A stretch of 34,081 nt of DNA from Sphingomonadales bacterium (GTDB lineage Bacteria > Pseudomonadota > Alphaproteobacteria > Sphingomonadales > Sphingomonadaceae): NCBI GenBank assembly GCA_013791705.1, contig VMTF01000260.1:1-34081 (forward strand), in the 5' to 3' direction. This document shows positions 25,544-32,958 of the stretch, piece after piece. The notes below the pieces were generated by a model. The model did no database searches. It saw nothing but the letters and a program-made list of their open reading frames with translations, and was not told the origin of the DNA. Numbering within the stretch: position 1 is the first letter of the stretch; every line of letters begins with the position of its first letter. The position numbers and the translations under genes were made by a program.

Positions 25544-25746
25544 GCGCCGATTGGGCGGACATTCGGGCGGACATTCGGGCGGAAACCCGGGCAGGCATCC
25601 GGGCGGGGAAACCCCGGACGGTATCCATCACAGCACATGCGTGTCATCTTCGCGCGCGGCCGGGTGCCGCTTGAGGCGCCGGACAGAACTTGCCAGTTTC
25701 CGCCGCAAGCGGGCCGGTGCAAGCATAATTCCGCGGGAGAGCGACG
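25544..25746. other. 203-base intergenic region downstream of the flippase
   Basis: This region contains five degenerate 12-base tandem units (25553-25612). They end in a short GGGG-AAA-CCCC hairpin (25605-25615) that could help terminate the tsaD operon. The remaining ~130 bases must contain the promoter of the CoA-transferase gene, whose ATG is preceded by GGGAGAGCGACG. No convincing -35/-10 pair was identified. Confidence 0.5.
25553..25612. repeat. 12-base degenerate tandem repeat, about five units
   Basis: Units begin GGGCGG: two identical copies GGGCGGACATTC, then GGGCGGAAACCC, GGGCAGGCATCC and GGGCGGGGAAAC. The array starts 9 bases after the flippase stop. It is most simply a small slippage-generated minisatellite. 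Confidence 0.75.
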
Positions 25747-26946
25747 ATGTACGACATGATGGCGGGGGTGAAGGTTATCGAGGTGGCCGAGCACACGTTT
25801 GTGCCCGTAGCGGCGATGATCCTGGGCGATTGGGGCGCCGACGTGATCAAGGTCGAGCGCAGCGGCGGCGATCCGTCGCGCAATCTCGGCATCCCGAATT
25901 CGTCAAAGGACGGCCGCTCGATCTTCTTCGAAGCGCCCAATCGCGGCAAACGCTCGATCGCGCTCGATCTGCGGACGGAAGAAGGGCGCGCGCTGCTCTA
26001 CAAGATGGTCGAAACGGCTGACGTGTTCGTGACCAACTTGCGCCAGGATGCCCGGATCAAGCTGGGCATCGAGCCCGAGGACATCATGGGGGTCAATCCC
26101 CGGATCATCTATGCCCGTGGCACCGGCTATGGCCCGAAGGGCGACATGGCGCACGACGGCGGCTTCGATTTCCCCTCGATGTGGTGCCGTTCGAGCGCGG
26201 CCTACATGCAGACCGTGCCGGGGCGCGAGCCGGCCAAGCAGCCGGCCTCGGTCGGCGATCTGGGCGGCGGGGCGACTACGGCCGGGGCGATCGCCGCAGC
26301 CCTGTTCCGCCGCGAACGGACCGGCAAGGGCGCGATTGTCGATAACTCGCTGTACCTCTTCGGCATCTACATCATGTCGCAGATGATCACCGGGACCGGT
26401 CTTGGCCTGACGATGCAGCAGCCAAGGCCGCTGGAGGAGGACGTCAATCCGCTGGTCAGCATGTTCGAAACGAGCGACGGCCGCTGGCTCAGCATCTGTC
26501 TGCTGATGCCGCAGTGGTGGCCCGATTTCGCCACGCGGATCGGGCATCCGGAATGGATCGAAGACTCGCGTTTCGCAACGCCGCAAGCACGGATGGAGAA
26601 CAGCCGGGCGCTGCGCGATCAACTGGTGGACATCTTCAGGTTGCACGACTTCGCCTGGTGGAAGCAGGAATTGAACAAGTTCGAGACCGTCTGGGCGCCG
26701 CTGCAGAGCCCGGCCGAAGTGGCGGCGGACCCGCAGGCGCTGGCGAACGGCTATATCCTGGAGGTCGAGACGAGCGAGGGCTGGACTTATCAGGGCGGTG
26801 CAACGCCGGCCCAGTTCGATGAGCAGCCGCTGGGCAAGACGCGCGCGGCGCCCGGCTATGGCGAACACAGCGACGCCGTGCTGGCGGAATACGGGTTCGG
26901 CGCGGACGAGATCGCGGCATTGCGCGCGCGCGGCGTAATTCAGTAG
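25747..26946 (+). CDS. CaiB/BaiF-family (class III) CoA-transferase
   Basis: This 399-residue class III CoA transferase moves CoA between carboxylic acids through an aspartyl-CoA thioester. The N-terminal half has MAGVKVIEVAEHTFVPVAA and LGDWGADVIKVE, the nucleotide-binding part of the CaiB fold. The probable catalytic residue is D171 in ASVGDLGGGATTAGAIA. The C-terminal half (PLVSMFETSDGRWLSICL) is the second domain. Length is in the family range. It stands alone on the plus strand, convergent with the SDR/crotonase pair. With no acyl-CoA ligase nearby, it is the likely CoA-activation step for this catabolic cluster. The acid substrate is unknown. Confidence 0.9.
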   Translation: MYDMMAGVKVIEVAEHTFVPVAAMILGDWGADVIKVERSGGDPSRNLGIPNSSKDGRSIFFEAPNRGKRSIALDLRTEEGRALLYKMVETADVFVTNLRQDARIKLGIEPEDIMGVNPRIIYARGTGYGPKGDMAHDGGFDFPSMWCRSSAAYMQTVPGREPAKQPASVGDLGGGATTAGAIAAALFRRERTGKGAIVDNSLYLFGIYIMSQMITGTGLGLTMQQPRPLEEDVNPLVSMFETSDGRWLSICLLMPQWWPDFATRIGHPEWIEDSRFATPQARMENSRALRDQLVDIFRLHDFAWWKQELNKFETVWAPLQSPAEVAADPQALANGYILEVETSEGWTYQGGATPAQFDEQPLGKTRAAPGYGEHSDAVLAEYGFGADEIAALRARGVIQ

Positions 26947-27006
26947 TCTGTACCAAGCGAACGGGTCCGCTCAATGCCGGATCATTGCTCGTGATTGCCG
27001 GTACGG

Positions 27007-27807
27007 TCAGGGAATCATCGTCGCGCCGCCGTTCACCCGGATGACCTGGCCGGTAACATAGCGGCCGGCATCTGACGCAAGATAGAGTGCGGCGTGAGCC
27101 ACATCTTCAGGATAACCGGCAATAGGCAGCGGCGCCCGCTTGACCGACTGGGCAATGCGCGCCTCGCGCGCGGCGGCCGAAAGATCGGACGGCACCGTCA
27201 TCTCGGTAACGATGAAGCCGGGCGCCACCGCGTTCACTCGCACCCCGGCTGGCCCCCCCTCGTTGGCGAGAACGCGGGTCAGCGCGTTCACGGCCGCTTT
27301 TGACATGGAATAGGCCGCCAGCTTGCGGTCGCCCTTGTCGGCCGCGATCGAAGAGATGTTGATGATCGAACCGCTTCCGCGCGGCTCCATCCGGCGGGCA
27401 GCGGCGGAGCAGCCCCAGAACACGGCGTCCTGGTTGATCGCGATCGTGCGGCGATAGGCCTCCTCGTTGCCCTCGCTGACGGCATTGGCGGAACCGATGC
27501 CGGCGCCGTTCACCCAGATATCGATCGGTCCGATCGTTTCGGCGAACGCGGCAAGGCGTTCGGCCGCATCCTTCGTGCCGAGTTCGGCGACGTGCGCGAC
27601 GGCGGCGGCGCCGATTGCACGGGCGGTTTCGGCGAGTCCTTGGGCATTGCGGTCACTCAGCACGACCCGGGCGCCCACCGCGGCAAACATCTGCGCGATC
27701 CCCCGCCCGATCCCCGAGGCGGCGCCGGTGATGACCGCGATACGCCCATCCAGTCGCAAGGCACCGAGCGGGCGGGATGCGTCGAGCGGATAGTCCACGG
27801 GGGTCAC
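27007..27807 (-). CDS. short-chain dehydrogenase/reductase (classical SDR)
   Basis: This 266-residue classical SDR has an extended N-terminus of about 20 residues. TGAASGIG lies at 27-34, NGAG at 100-103, the catalytic Ser in INISS (152-153), and Y166-x3-K170 in AYSMSK. The end VTGQVIRVNGGATMIP is FabG-like. Its start overlaps the stop of the crotonase gene (ATGA), so the two are coupled. A hydroxyacyl-CoA or other secondary alcohol dehydrogenase role following the crotonase is a reasonable inference, but the substrate is not readable. Confidence 0.9.
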   Translation of the reverse strand: MTPVDYPLDASRPLGALRLDGRIAVITGAASGIGRGIAQMFAAVGARVVLSDRNAQGLAETARAIGAAAVAHVAELGTKDAAERLAAFAETIGPIDIWVNGAGIGSANAVSEGNEEAYRRTIAINQDAVFWGCSAAARRMEPRGSGSIINISSIAADKGDRKLAAYSMSKAAVNALTRVLANEGGPAGVRVNAVAPGFIVTEMTVPSDLSAAAREARIAQSVKRAPLPIAGYPEDVAHAALYLASDAGRYVTGQVIRVNGGATMIP

Positions 27808-28604
27808 CGGTTCTTGTATTCGGGTTTGCGCTTCTCGACCGCGGCGGCAACGGCTTCGTACTGATCTTCGGTGTCCTGCACGACAGCCTGCATCCCGGCC
27901 GCGATCTCGAGCGCGGCATGGAGATCGAGGCGCTGCGATTCGCGCAGCAGGCGCGTATTGAGGCGGACCGAATGGAGCGGGTGGCGCACGATCCGCGCGG
28001 CGATCTCGTTGGCCGTCTCCAGCAGTTTGTCATTCGCAACCCCGCGCGAGACGAGCCCCAGTTCGAGCGCCTGCCGCGCGTCGATGGTGTCTCCGGTCAG
28101 CGTCATTTCCGCAGCGACGGCCGGGCCGACGGCGCGGGTCAGGAACCACGCGCCGCCCGCCGCCGAGGTCAGCCCGAGCTTGATGAAGCTTTCGGCGAAC
28201 TTGGCGTTTTCGCTGGCGATGCGCAGCGTGGCCATCATCGCGAAGTCCATCCCGGCGCCCATTGCAGCGCCGTTCACCGCGGCGATGATCGGCACTTCGC
28301 AATCGTAGAACGCCTTGGCGATCGACTGGACGCCGTTAAGGTACATGCGGCGGATTTCGGCGGCGTTGCCGGCAAAATGGCCGGACCGGGCATACATCGC
28401 CTTGATGTTTCCGCCCGCGCAGAACACGTCGCCCGCCGCAGTCAGGATGATGCAGCCGACCGACATGTCTGCATTGGCCTCGGCGCAGGCCGCGACCAGC
28501 GCGCGGGTCAAGGCTGGACTGAGCGCGTTGCGGGTCTTGGGGTCGTCGATCGTCAGTCTGACGACCGGACCGTTGCGCTCTACCCTCAGAACCGACTCGC
28601 TCAT
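27804..28604 (-). CDS. enoyl-CoA hydratase/isomerase (crotonase) family protein
   Basis: This 266-residue crotonase-fold protein forms its oxyanion hole from FCAGGNIK (61-68) and NGAAMGAG (111-118). The two glutamates of classical hydratases are not conserved: the first is D120 in GAGMDFAMM, and the second falls at the Phe of AESFIKLG (about 138-145). FIKLGLTSAAGGAWFLTRAVG resembles PaaG-like isomerases, but their catalytic Asp is Ala here. It should bind acyl-CoA, while hydratase activity is uncertain. AGGAAG precedes the ATG at 28604, and the frame upstream to 28676 is not needed. It is divergent from the amidohydrolase and coupled to the SDR downstream. Confidence 0.87.
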   Translation of the reverse strand: MSESVLRVERNGPVVRLTIDDPKTRNALSPALTRALVAACAEANADMSVGCIILTAAGDVFCAGGNIKAMYARSGHFAGNAAEIRRMYLNGVQSIAKAFYDCEVPIIAAVNGAAMGAGMDFAMMATLRIASENAKFAESFIKLGLTSAAGGAWFLTRAVGPAVAAEMTLTGDTIDARQALELGLVSRGVANDKLLETANEIAARIVRHPLHSVRLNTRLLRESQRLDLHAALEIAAGMQAVVQDTEDQYEAVAAAVEKRKPEYKNR

Positions 28605-28816
28605 GTTGCTTCCTGCCTTCGCCTTGTTGTCGCTGCCGCGCACCGGAACCGCCGGGCGGGCTGATCCGGCTTGCATAGGGCAGCGCGGATGCGGCCGCGA
28701 TAGCAGTGCCGCGTTTCAGCGCATATATGTTCGCCAGGTGCGTTGCCCGCTTGCGGAATCACAAAAACTGACATAGTGTCATTTTTGTCTTGACGAACAC
28801 GCTAGGGATGGATGCC
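28605..28816. other. 212-base divergent intergenic region, crotonase/amidohydrolase
   Basis: No gene is seen. The region contains an AT-rich patch (CATATATG, 28722-28729) in otherwise GC-rich DNA and the large palindrome at 28761-28788. It must hold the promoters for both divergent units. Confidence 0.55.
28761..28788. promoter_or_regulatory. 28-base near-perfect palindrome, probable repressor operator
   Basis: The arms are ACAAAAA-c-TGACA and TGTCA-TTTTTGT around a TAG spacer. Twelve of twelve positions pair once a single bulged C (28768) is allowed, with a core of TGACA-TAG-TGTCA. Size and symmetry fit a TetR- or GntR-type dimer site, and both kinds of regulator are encoded nearby (30205-31011 and 32015-32794). 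It lies 29 bases before the amidohydrolase ATG. Confidence 0.6.
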
Positions 28817-30142
28817 ATGAAACTCGAAGACATGATTATGGTGAGCGTCGACGATCACATCGTCGAGCCTGCGAATATGTACAAGAACCACCTGCCGCCC
28901 GAATGGCAGGACAAGGCCCCGACGATGGGGGTTGATGACAACGGCGCCGATTACTGGGTGTTTGACGGCAAGCGCACGGGCGCAATCGGCCTCAACGCCG
29001 TCGTCGGGCGCCCCAGGGAAGAATACGGCTGCGAACCGGTCGCGTTCAACCAGATGCGCGCGGGCGTTTATGATATCGACGGCCGCATCGACGACATGAA
29101 CGTCAACGGCATCATGTCATCGATCAACTTCCCGTCGGTCGTCGGCTTCGACGGGTACCGGTTCATGCAATATGACGACCGGAAGGTCGGCTTGCGCATG
29201 TTGCAGGCCTACAACGACTGGCACATCGACGAGTGGTGCGCGAAGTATCCGGGCCGCAACATCCCGGTCGGCCTCGTGCCCTACTGGATGCCGGAAGAGG
29301 CCGCCCGGGAAGTCGAGCGGATCGGCAAGAAGGGCGTCCGCACGATCACGATGTGCGACAATCCGACCTTCCACGGTCTGCCGGGCATTCACAACGAGAT
29401 ATACAAGCCGCTGTGGAAAGCGCTGGCCGATCAGAACATCGTGATCAGCAACCATATCGGCAGCGGCTCGCCCGCGCCGCACGCTTCGATGGAAACCCCG
29501 ATCGAGGCGTGGATCACGACCATGCCGATGGCGATTTCGAATTCGGCGGCCGACTGGCTCCACCTGCAGGCGCTGCGTGACTATGATCTCAAGGTCTGCC
29601 TCTCCGAGGGCGGGATCGGCTGGATTCCCTACTTCCTCGAACGCGCGGACTTCGCCTTTGAGCACCACCATGCGTGGACCCACTCGGACTTCGGTGGGAT
29701 GAAGCCGAGCGAACTGTTTCGCAAACACTTCATGACCTGCTTCATCGATGATGCTTTCGGCCTCCAGAACATCGACGCCATCGGCGAAGACATCATCTCC
29801 TACGAGTGCGACTATCCGCATTCCGATTGCCTGTGGCCCGAAGCGCCCGAGCGGCTCTACGAGACGGTGAAGCATCTGACGGATGCGCAGATCGACAAGA
29901 TCAGCCATGCGAACGCCTTGCGCTTCTTCGACTATGACGCGATCGGCATTCTGGGCGGGCGTGACAAGTGCACTGTTGGCGCGCTGCGCGAGGCCGGCAA
30001 GGATGTCGACATCTCGACGCGTTCGTTTGGCGGACCGGCTCCGCTCGCTCCGGGCGAAAAGCCCCGACGGGTGACGTCCGGTGACATCATCGGCATGTTC
30101 GCCGGGGTGACCAAGGCTGACGGCGAACTCGAAACTGCCTGA
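28817..30142 (+). CDS. amidohydrolase-2 family (COG2159) metal-dependent hydrolase/decarboxylase
   Basis: This 441-residue TIM-barrel amidohydrolase belongs to the group that includes ACMSD-like decarboxylases. Members have the metal motif in the first strand as SVDDHIVEP (10-18) rather than HxH. Other candidate ligands are H213 in VISNHIGSG and D332/H335 in YECDYPHSD. The substrate could be a carboxylated or hydrolysable ring product. The family does both, so no reaction is assigned. I prefer the ATG at 28817 (AGGGATGG upstream). A TTG at 28790 and an ATG at 28808 are alternatives. Cytoplasmic, with no signal. It is divergent from the SDR/crotonase pair across a palindromic operator. Confidence 0.88.
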   Translation: MKLEDMIMVSVDDHIVEPANMYKNHLPPEWQDKAPTMGVDDNGADYWVFDGKRTGAIGLNAVVGRPREEYGCEPVAFNQMRAGVYDIDGRIDDMNVNGIMSSINFPSVVGFDGYRFMQYDDRKVGLRMLQAYNDWHIDEWCAKYPGRNIPVGLVPYWMPEEAAREVERIGKKGVRTITMCDNPTFHGLPGIHNEIYKPLWKALADQNIVISNHIGSGSPAPHASMETPIEAWITTMPMAISNSAADWLHLQALRDYDLKVCLSEGGIGWIPYFLERADFAFEHHHAWTHSDFGGMKPSELFRKHFMTCFIDDAFGLQNIDAIGEDIISYECDYPHSDCLWPEAPERLYETVKHLTDAQIDKISHANALRFFDYDAIGILGGRDKCTVGALREAGKDVDISTRSFGGPAPLAPGEKPRRVTSGDIIGMFAGVTKADGELETA

Positions 30143-30157
30143 TCGATCCGGTCTGGC

Positions 30158-30194
30158 ACACTGGCCGGTCCCGCTCAGGCGGGGCCGGCCGTGT
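30158..30194. terminator. strong hairpin between convergent genes, probable bidirectional terminator
   Basis: GGCCGGTCCCGC, loop TCAG, then GCGGGGCCGGCC form a 12-bp stem with one G-T wobble. ACAC and GTGT extend it across one bulged T. It lies in the 62 bases between the convergent amidohydrolase and TetR genes. There is no clear U-tract, so efficiency may depend on the stem alone or on Rho. Confidence 0.6.
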
Positions 30195-30204
30195 TGCGTG
30201 TCGG

Positions 30205-31011
30205 TCAGGCGCCCGCTTCCGGCAAGTCGGGGATCTGGCGGTGATAGCCCGGGTGTTCGAGAATCAACGAGAGGACGTCCGCTTCCGCGCGCATCAGGTC
30301 GGCATTGGACAGGATGCGGTGATCGGCGGCGGCCATGACATGTGCCCGGGCCGCCATGCGATCGACCGCCGAGAAAATCACCACCGCGCGGGCGAGCGCT
30401 TGCGACGGGGTGATGCCGCCGGAAATGTGCAGCCGGTTTGTGATCGCGTCGATCACCGGCATCGAACAGGCGGTGCGCAGTTCGACAAAGCGCGGCTCGT
30501 CGTTGTCCGAGTAGTAGTTGCGCAAGGCGAAAATCGCCCGGTGGCGATCCCAGAAGTCGTAATAGGCCTGCACGAATTCGTACACGCCGTCGGTGTCGCC
30601 CGATGTTCCCGCGCGGTTGAAGGCGGCGACCGCAGGCTCGATGTCCTCGGCGGCTTCGGCGCACAGGATGAGCAGGGCTTCCTCGACATCGGCGAAGTAG
30701 AGATAGAACGTCTGCGAGGCGAGATCGGCCTCCCGCGCGATCTTGCTGGGGTTGAGCTTGGTCTGCGGCGCGCGTTCCAGCAGCGCGCGCGTGGCGGCGA
30801 GCAACCGCGTGCGGGTTTCAAGCCCCTTGCGGCCCAGCTTCTGCCCGGCCTTGTTCAGCACCGCGCCGGCTTCGGACCGGCCGGGCGAAGCGGCGGATTC
30901 ACAGCGTTCCAGCTCGGGGAGCAATTTGGCCATCGCCTGACTTGCAGCCGCCGGGAGCGGTTCTGTCAACCTGTTCGGCGGTTTCGGCTTCTGACGGCCC
31001 CGCCACGCCAT
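30205..31011 (-). CDS. TetR-family transcriptional regulator
   Basis: This 268-residue protein has a TetR helix-turn-helix at about residues 56-105. GLETRTRLLAATRALLERAP opens it, then LNPSKIAREADLASQTFYLYF is the recognition region. The remaining 160 residues are an all-helical ligand-binding domain. ATG 31011 is chosen because AGGA lies six bases upstream. It gives an unusually long basic and proline-rich N-terminus of about 55 residues. ATG 30933 would give a more usual 242 residues but has a poor ribosome binding site. It follows the PF10118-type gene by 26 bases on the same strand. A perfect palindrome covers its ribosome binding site, suggesting autoregulation. Confidence 0.88.
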   Translation of the reverse strand: MAWRGRQKPKPPNRLTEPLPAAASQAMAKLLPELERCESAASPGRSEAGAVLNKAGQKLGRKGLETRTRLLAATRALLERAPQTKLNPSKIAREADLASQTFYLYFADVEEALLILCAEAAEDIEPAVAAFNRAGTSGDTDGVYEFVQAYYDFWDRHRAIFALRNYYSDNDEPRFVELRTACSMPVIDAITNRLHISGGITPSQALARAVVIFSAVDRMAARAHVMAAADHRILSNADLMRAEADVLSLILEHPGYHRQIPDLPEAGA

Positions 31012-31016
31012 TGAGG

Positions 31017-31032
31017 TTCCTGATATCAGGAA
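31017..31032. promoter_or_regulatory. perfect 16-base palindrome over the TetR-gene ribosome binding site
   Basis: TTCCTGATATCAGGAA is a perfect inverted repeat. It sits between the hydrolase stop (31038) and the TetR start (31011). On the minus-strand transcript, its AGGAA half is the likely ribosome binding site, which could pair with UUCCU in a 6-bp stem. It may be a TetR operator, an RNA hairpin limiting translation, or both. Confidence 0.5.
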
Positions 31033-31037
31033 GGCCC

Positions 31038-31901
31038 TCAGGCTGCTGCGGCTGCGGTCCGGCTTGCCGGTGTGGTGCAGCGTTCCGCCTCGAACTGGGC
31101 CAGATAGGCCGAGTAACCGTTCGGCTCGCGGCGGTTGCGAGGGTGATACCATGGCGCGAGGATGGCCAGCATCATGCCGGGCATCCCGCTCTTGGTGACT
31201 TTCTTGACCTCGGCGTCGCGCTGCTTCGATGCTTCGATCGCTTCGGGCGACAAGTTCTTGTGGTCGACTTCCGTGAGGACTTTGCCCGCCGCGATGGCAA
31301 ATTTCGCGAGATGGACCAGCGCATAGAAATAGCCGTAGACGCGGTAGAAATAGCGGGACACCGGATCGAGCCCGGATAGTTCGTGGAACACATCGAAGCA
31401 GACCGAGCGATGCTCGAACTCTTCGGCAAGGTGCCACTTCCACATGTCAGCCGGTTCCTTGTCGGCCCCTTCGAGGAACGGCAGATAATCCTCGAAATAG
31501 TAGATGCAGGCGGTCGCGCTCATCGACTCGAAGCCTTCGCAGTAGGCCAGGTTGAAACGCAGCGAGCGCGTGTTGAGGAAGTTGTCAAAATCGGCAGCGA
31601 GCTTTTCCTCCAGCGGCTTCAGGGCCTCATAGCCCAGCGCGTGGATGCGGTTGTTGAAGGAAATGTGCTGCTTGCAGTGCTGCATCTCCTGCTTGATGAA
31701 GATGTCGAGATCCTGCTGGAGTTGTTCGGACGCGCCGCGCTGCTTCAGCAGCGGCTGGGCCTTGCGCATGACCTTGAGCAGGTAGGGTTCGATATGGGCC
31801 GGAATGAGCGAGGCGGCATTGCCGCGCTGGGAAAACTCGGCCGATGGCGCCCAATGCGCGCGGACCTTGCTGAAATCGAAACGGGGGAACCGCGCCTTCA
31901 T
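31038..31901 (-). CDS. predicted metal-dependent hydrolase (PF10118/COG3687 family)
   Basis: This 287-residue, mostly helical protein has carboxylate/histidine motifs typical of the PF10118 family: E72-x2-H75-x3-H79 in QEMQHCKQHISFNNR, ACEGFES-like Y-CEGFES with E122 and E125, and H157-x2-E160-E-x-E163-H164-R in HLAEEFEHRSV. The spacing suggests a dimetal site in a helical bundle like that of ferritin-type diiron proteins. This is inferred from motifs, and no reaction is established. ATG 31901 has AAGGA 8 bases upstream, while ATG 31910 is too close to that site. It lies upstream of and probably co-transcribed with the TetR gene. The C-terminus is Ala-rich. Confidence 0.82.
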   Translation of the reverse strand: MKARFPRFDFSKVRAHWAPSAEFSQRGNAASLIPAHIEPYLLKVMRKAQPLLKQRGASEQLQQDLDIFIKQEMQHCKQHISFNNRIHALGYEALKPLEEKLAADFDNFLNTRSLRFNLAYCEGFESMSATACIYYFEDYLPFLEGADKEPADMWKWHLAEEFEHRSVCFDVFHELSGLDPVSRYFYRVYGYFYALVHLAKFAIAAGKVLTEVDHKNLSPEAIEASKQRDAEVKKVTKSGMPGMMLAILAPWYHPRNRREPNGYSAYLAQFEAERCTTPASRTAAAAA

Positions 31902-31954
31902 CTTGCGCATCCTTTTGGAAGAGCGTCGCGCATCGGCACGCGAATCATGGGTAA

Positions 31955-31983
31955 CATATATTCAAAGGTGCCTCAAATCGCAA
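31955..31983 (-). promoter_or_regulatory. possible sigma-70-type promoter for the hydrolase/TetR unit
   Basis: On the minus strand TTGCGA (31983-31978) and TATATG (31960-31955) are separated by 17 bases. Each matches the -35 and -10 consensus at four of six positions. The site lies in a short AT-rich island about 55 bases before the hydrolase start, in the 113-base gap after the GntR gene. Confidence 0.45.
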
Positions 31984-32014
31984 GCTGCCCGTTGGGGCGG
32001 GCTGCGCAAGGACG

Positions 32015-32794
32015 TCACTGCTGTGCCTGGCGCGCGATGAGGCGGCCGATCTCGCCGACTTGGGCCTGGATTGCCGGAGTCGCATGAGCAGTGATGTATT
32101 CGGCATCGCGGTACATCAGCATGGTCGCCACTTGCGGGTCGCGCTCCAGCACCGCGCGCAGCACCTTGAGGCGGGAGGATCGCCGCACCTGCATCAGATC
32201 ATCACGCCCGTTGAACAGGCCAAGCGGGAAGGCGATGCTGGCGAATTGGAACAGCACGCTCAGGAACAGGCCGAGCGCGCGGTTGCCACCGAGTTCGCAG
32301 AGCAGTTCGAGGATCTCGGTCTCTTCCCGGTGAAAGTCGGGCCAGTCCTGCGGCACGTGTTCCAGCGGAGCGAGCCGGGCGATCAGCGCCTCCACCCTGG
32401 CGCGGCCGGCGGCGTCGGCTTTGGCTGCAGCGAGGCGGACTGCCTCGATGGTCAGGGTCGTGGATGCGCAAAACAGATCGGCGAGCTGCAATTCGTCGGT
32501 CAGCATATAAGTGACCGCCGCGTTGATGACGGTCGATACATCGGGGCGGCGCGCATGAAACCCGCCGCCGACCCCGCGGCTGATCGCCAGCAACTGCTCG
32601 TGTTCGACCAGGCGGGCGGCTTGCCGGAACGTCGGGCGGCTGACGCCCAGGCGGGCTATCAGGTCTTTCTCCGAGCCCAGGAAAGAGCCTTCGGGGACCG
32701 AAAGCGACAGCGCCCGCAAGTGGCGCGCGGCCTTGCGGGTGCGCGGTTCGGTGGTTTCGGTGAGCTTCAACGCTGGTTCTCCGTCAGGCAGCAT
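32015..32794 (-). CDS. GntR-family transcriptional regulator (FadR/FCD type)
   Basis: This 259-residue protein has an N-terminal winged helix (about 18-82). It includes SFLGSEKDLIARLGVSRPTF and the wing RGVGGGFHARRPD. The all-helical C-terminal part (about 90-240) resembles the FCD effector domain. FCD regulators usually respond to organic acids. Its D/H metal ligands are only partly recognisable here (FHREETEILELL). ATG 32794 is chosen with AGGAG just upstream, and the open frame to 32863 is probably non-coding. It is divergent from the SDR at 32959 and precedes the hydrolase/TetR pair on the same strand. It may therefore control either side. Confidence 0.85.
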   Translation of the reverse strand: MLPDGEPALKLTETTEPRTRKAARHLRALSLSVPEGSFLGSEKDLIARLGVSRPTFRQAARLVEHEQLLAISRGVGGGFHARRPDVSTVINAAVTYMLTDELQLADLFCASTTLTIEAVRLAAAKADAAGRARVEALIARLAPLEHVPQDWPDFHREETEILELLCELGGNRALGLFLSVLFQFASIAFPLGLFNGRDDLMQVRRSSRLKVLRAVLERDPQVATMLMYRDAEYITAHATPAIQAQVGEIGRLIARQAQQ

Positions 32795-32958
32795 TGCTCC
32801 TGCCCCGACGCGCCACTTGATGCAAATGCGCAGTCTCCCAAGCGCTGCCGTGTCGTGCAGCATCGCAAGATCGCGAGCGTGATGGACCCGGACTTGCGCA
32901 ACCGCGCGCGCCGCCGCACGGTTCGCGCGGAACGACAGGAATAGAAGGACGGCGAGCC
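32795..32958. other. 164-base divergent region, GntR/SDR
   Basis: No gene is seen. Short dyads such as TCGC-AAGATC-GCGA are present, but no match to a GntR-type TGGT-N-ACCA site and no clear promoter. Confidence 0.4.

Noticed and set aside
25473..26021. Open frame with Gly-Gly-His-Ser repeats across the 12-base array
   Set aside because: It overlaps the ends of two well-supported genes in another frame. The repeats are explained by the tandem DNA units.
26947..27006. Terminator hairpin between the convergent CoA-transferase and SDR genes
   Set aside because: Only 4-5-base arms with long loops could be drawn, not enough to support a call.
28720..28732. Shared ATATATGTT 9-mer near 28723 and, inverted, near 31953 as a common regulatory site
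   Set aside because: The shared sequence is short, AT-rich and in different orientation relative to the genes. It is better explained by ordinary -10-like AT patches.
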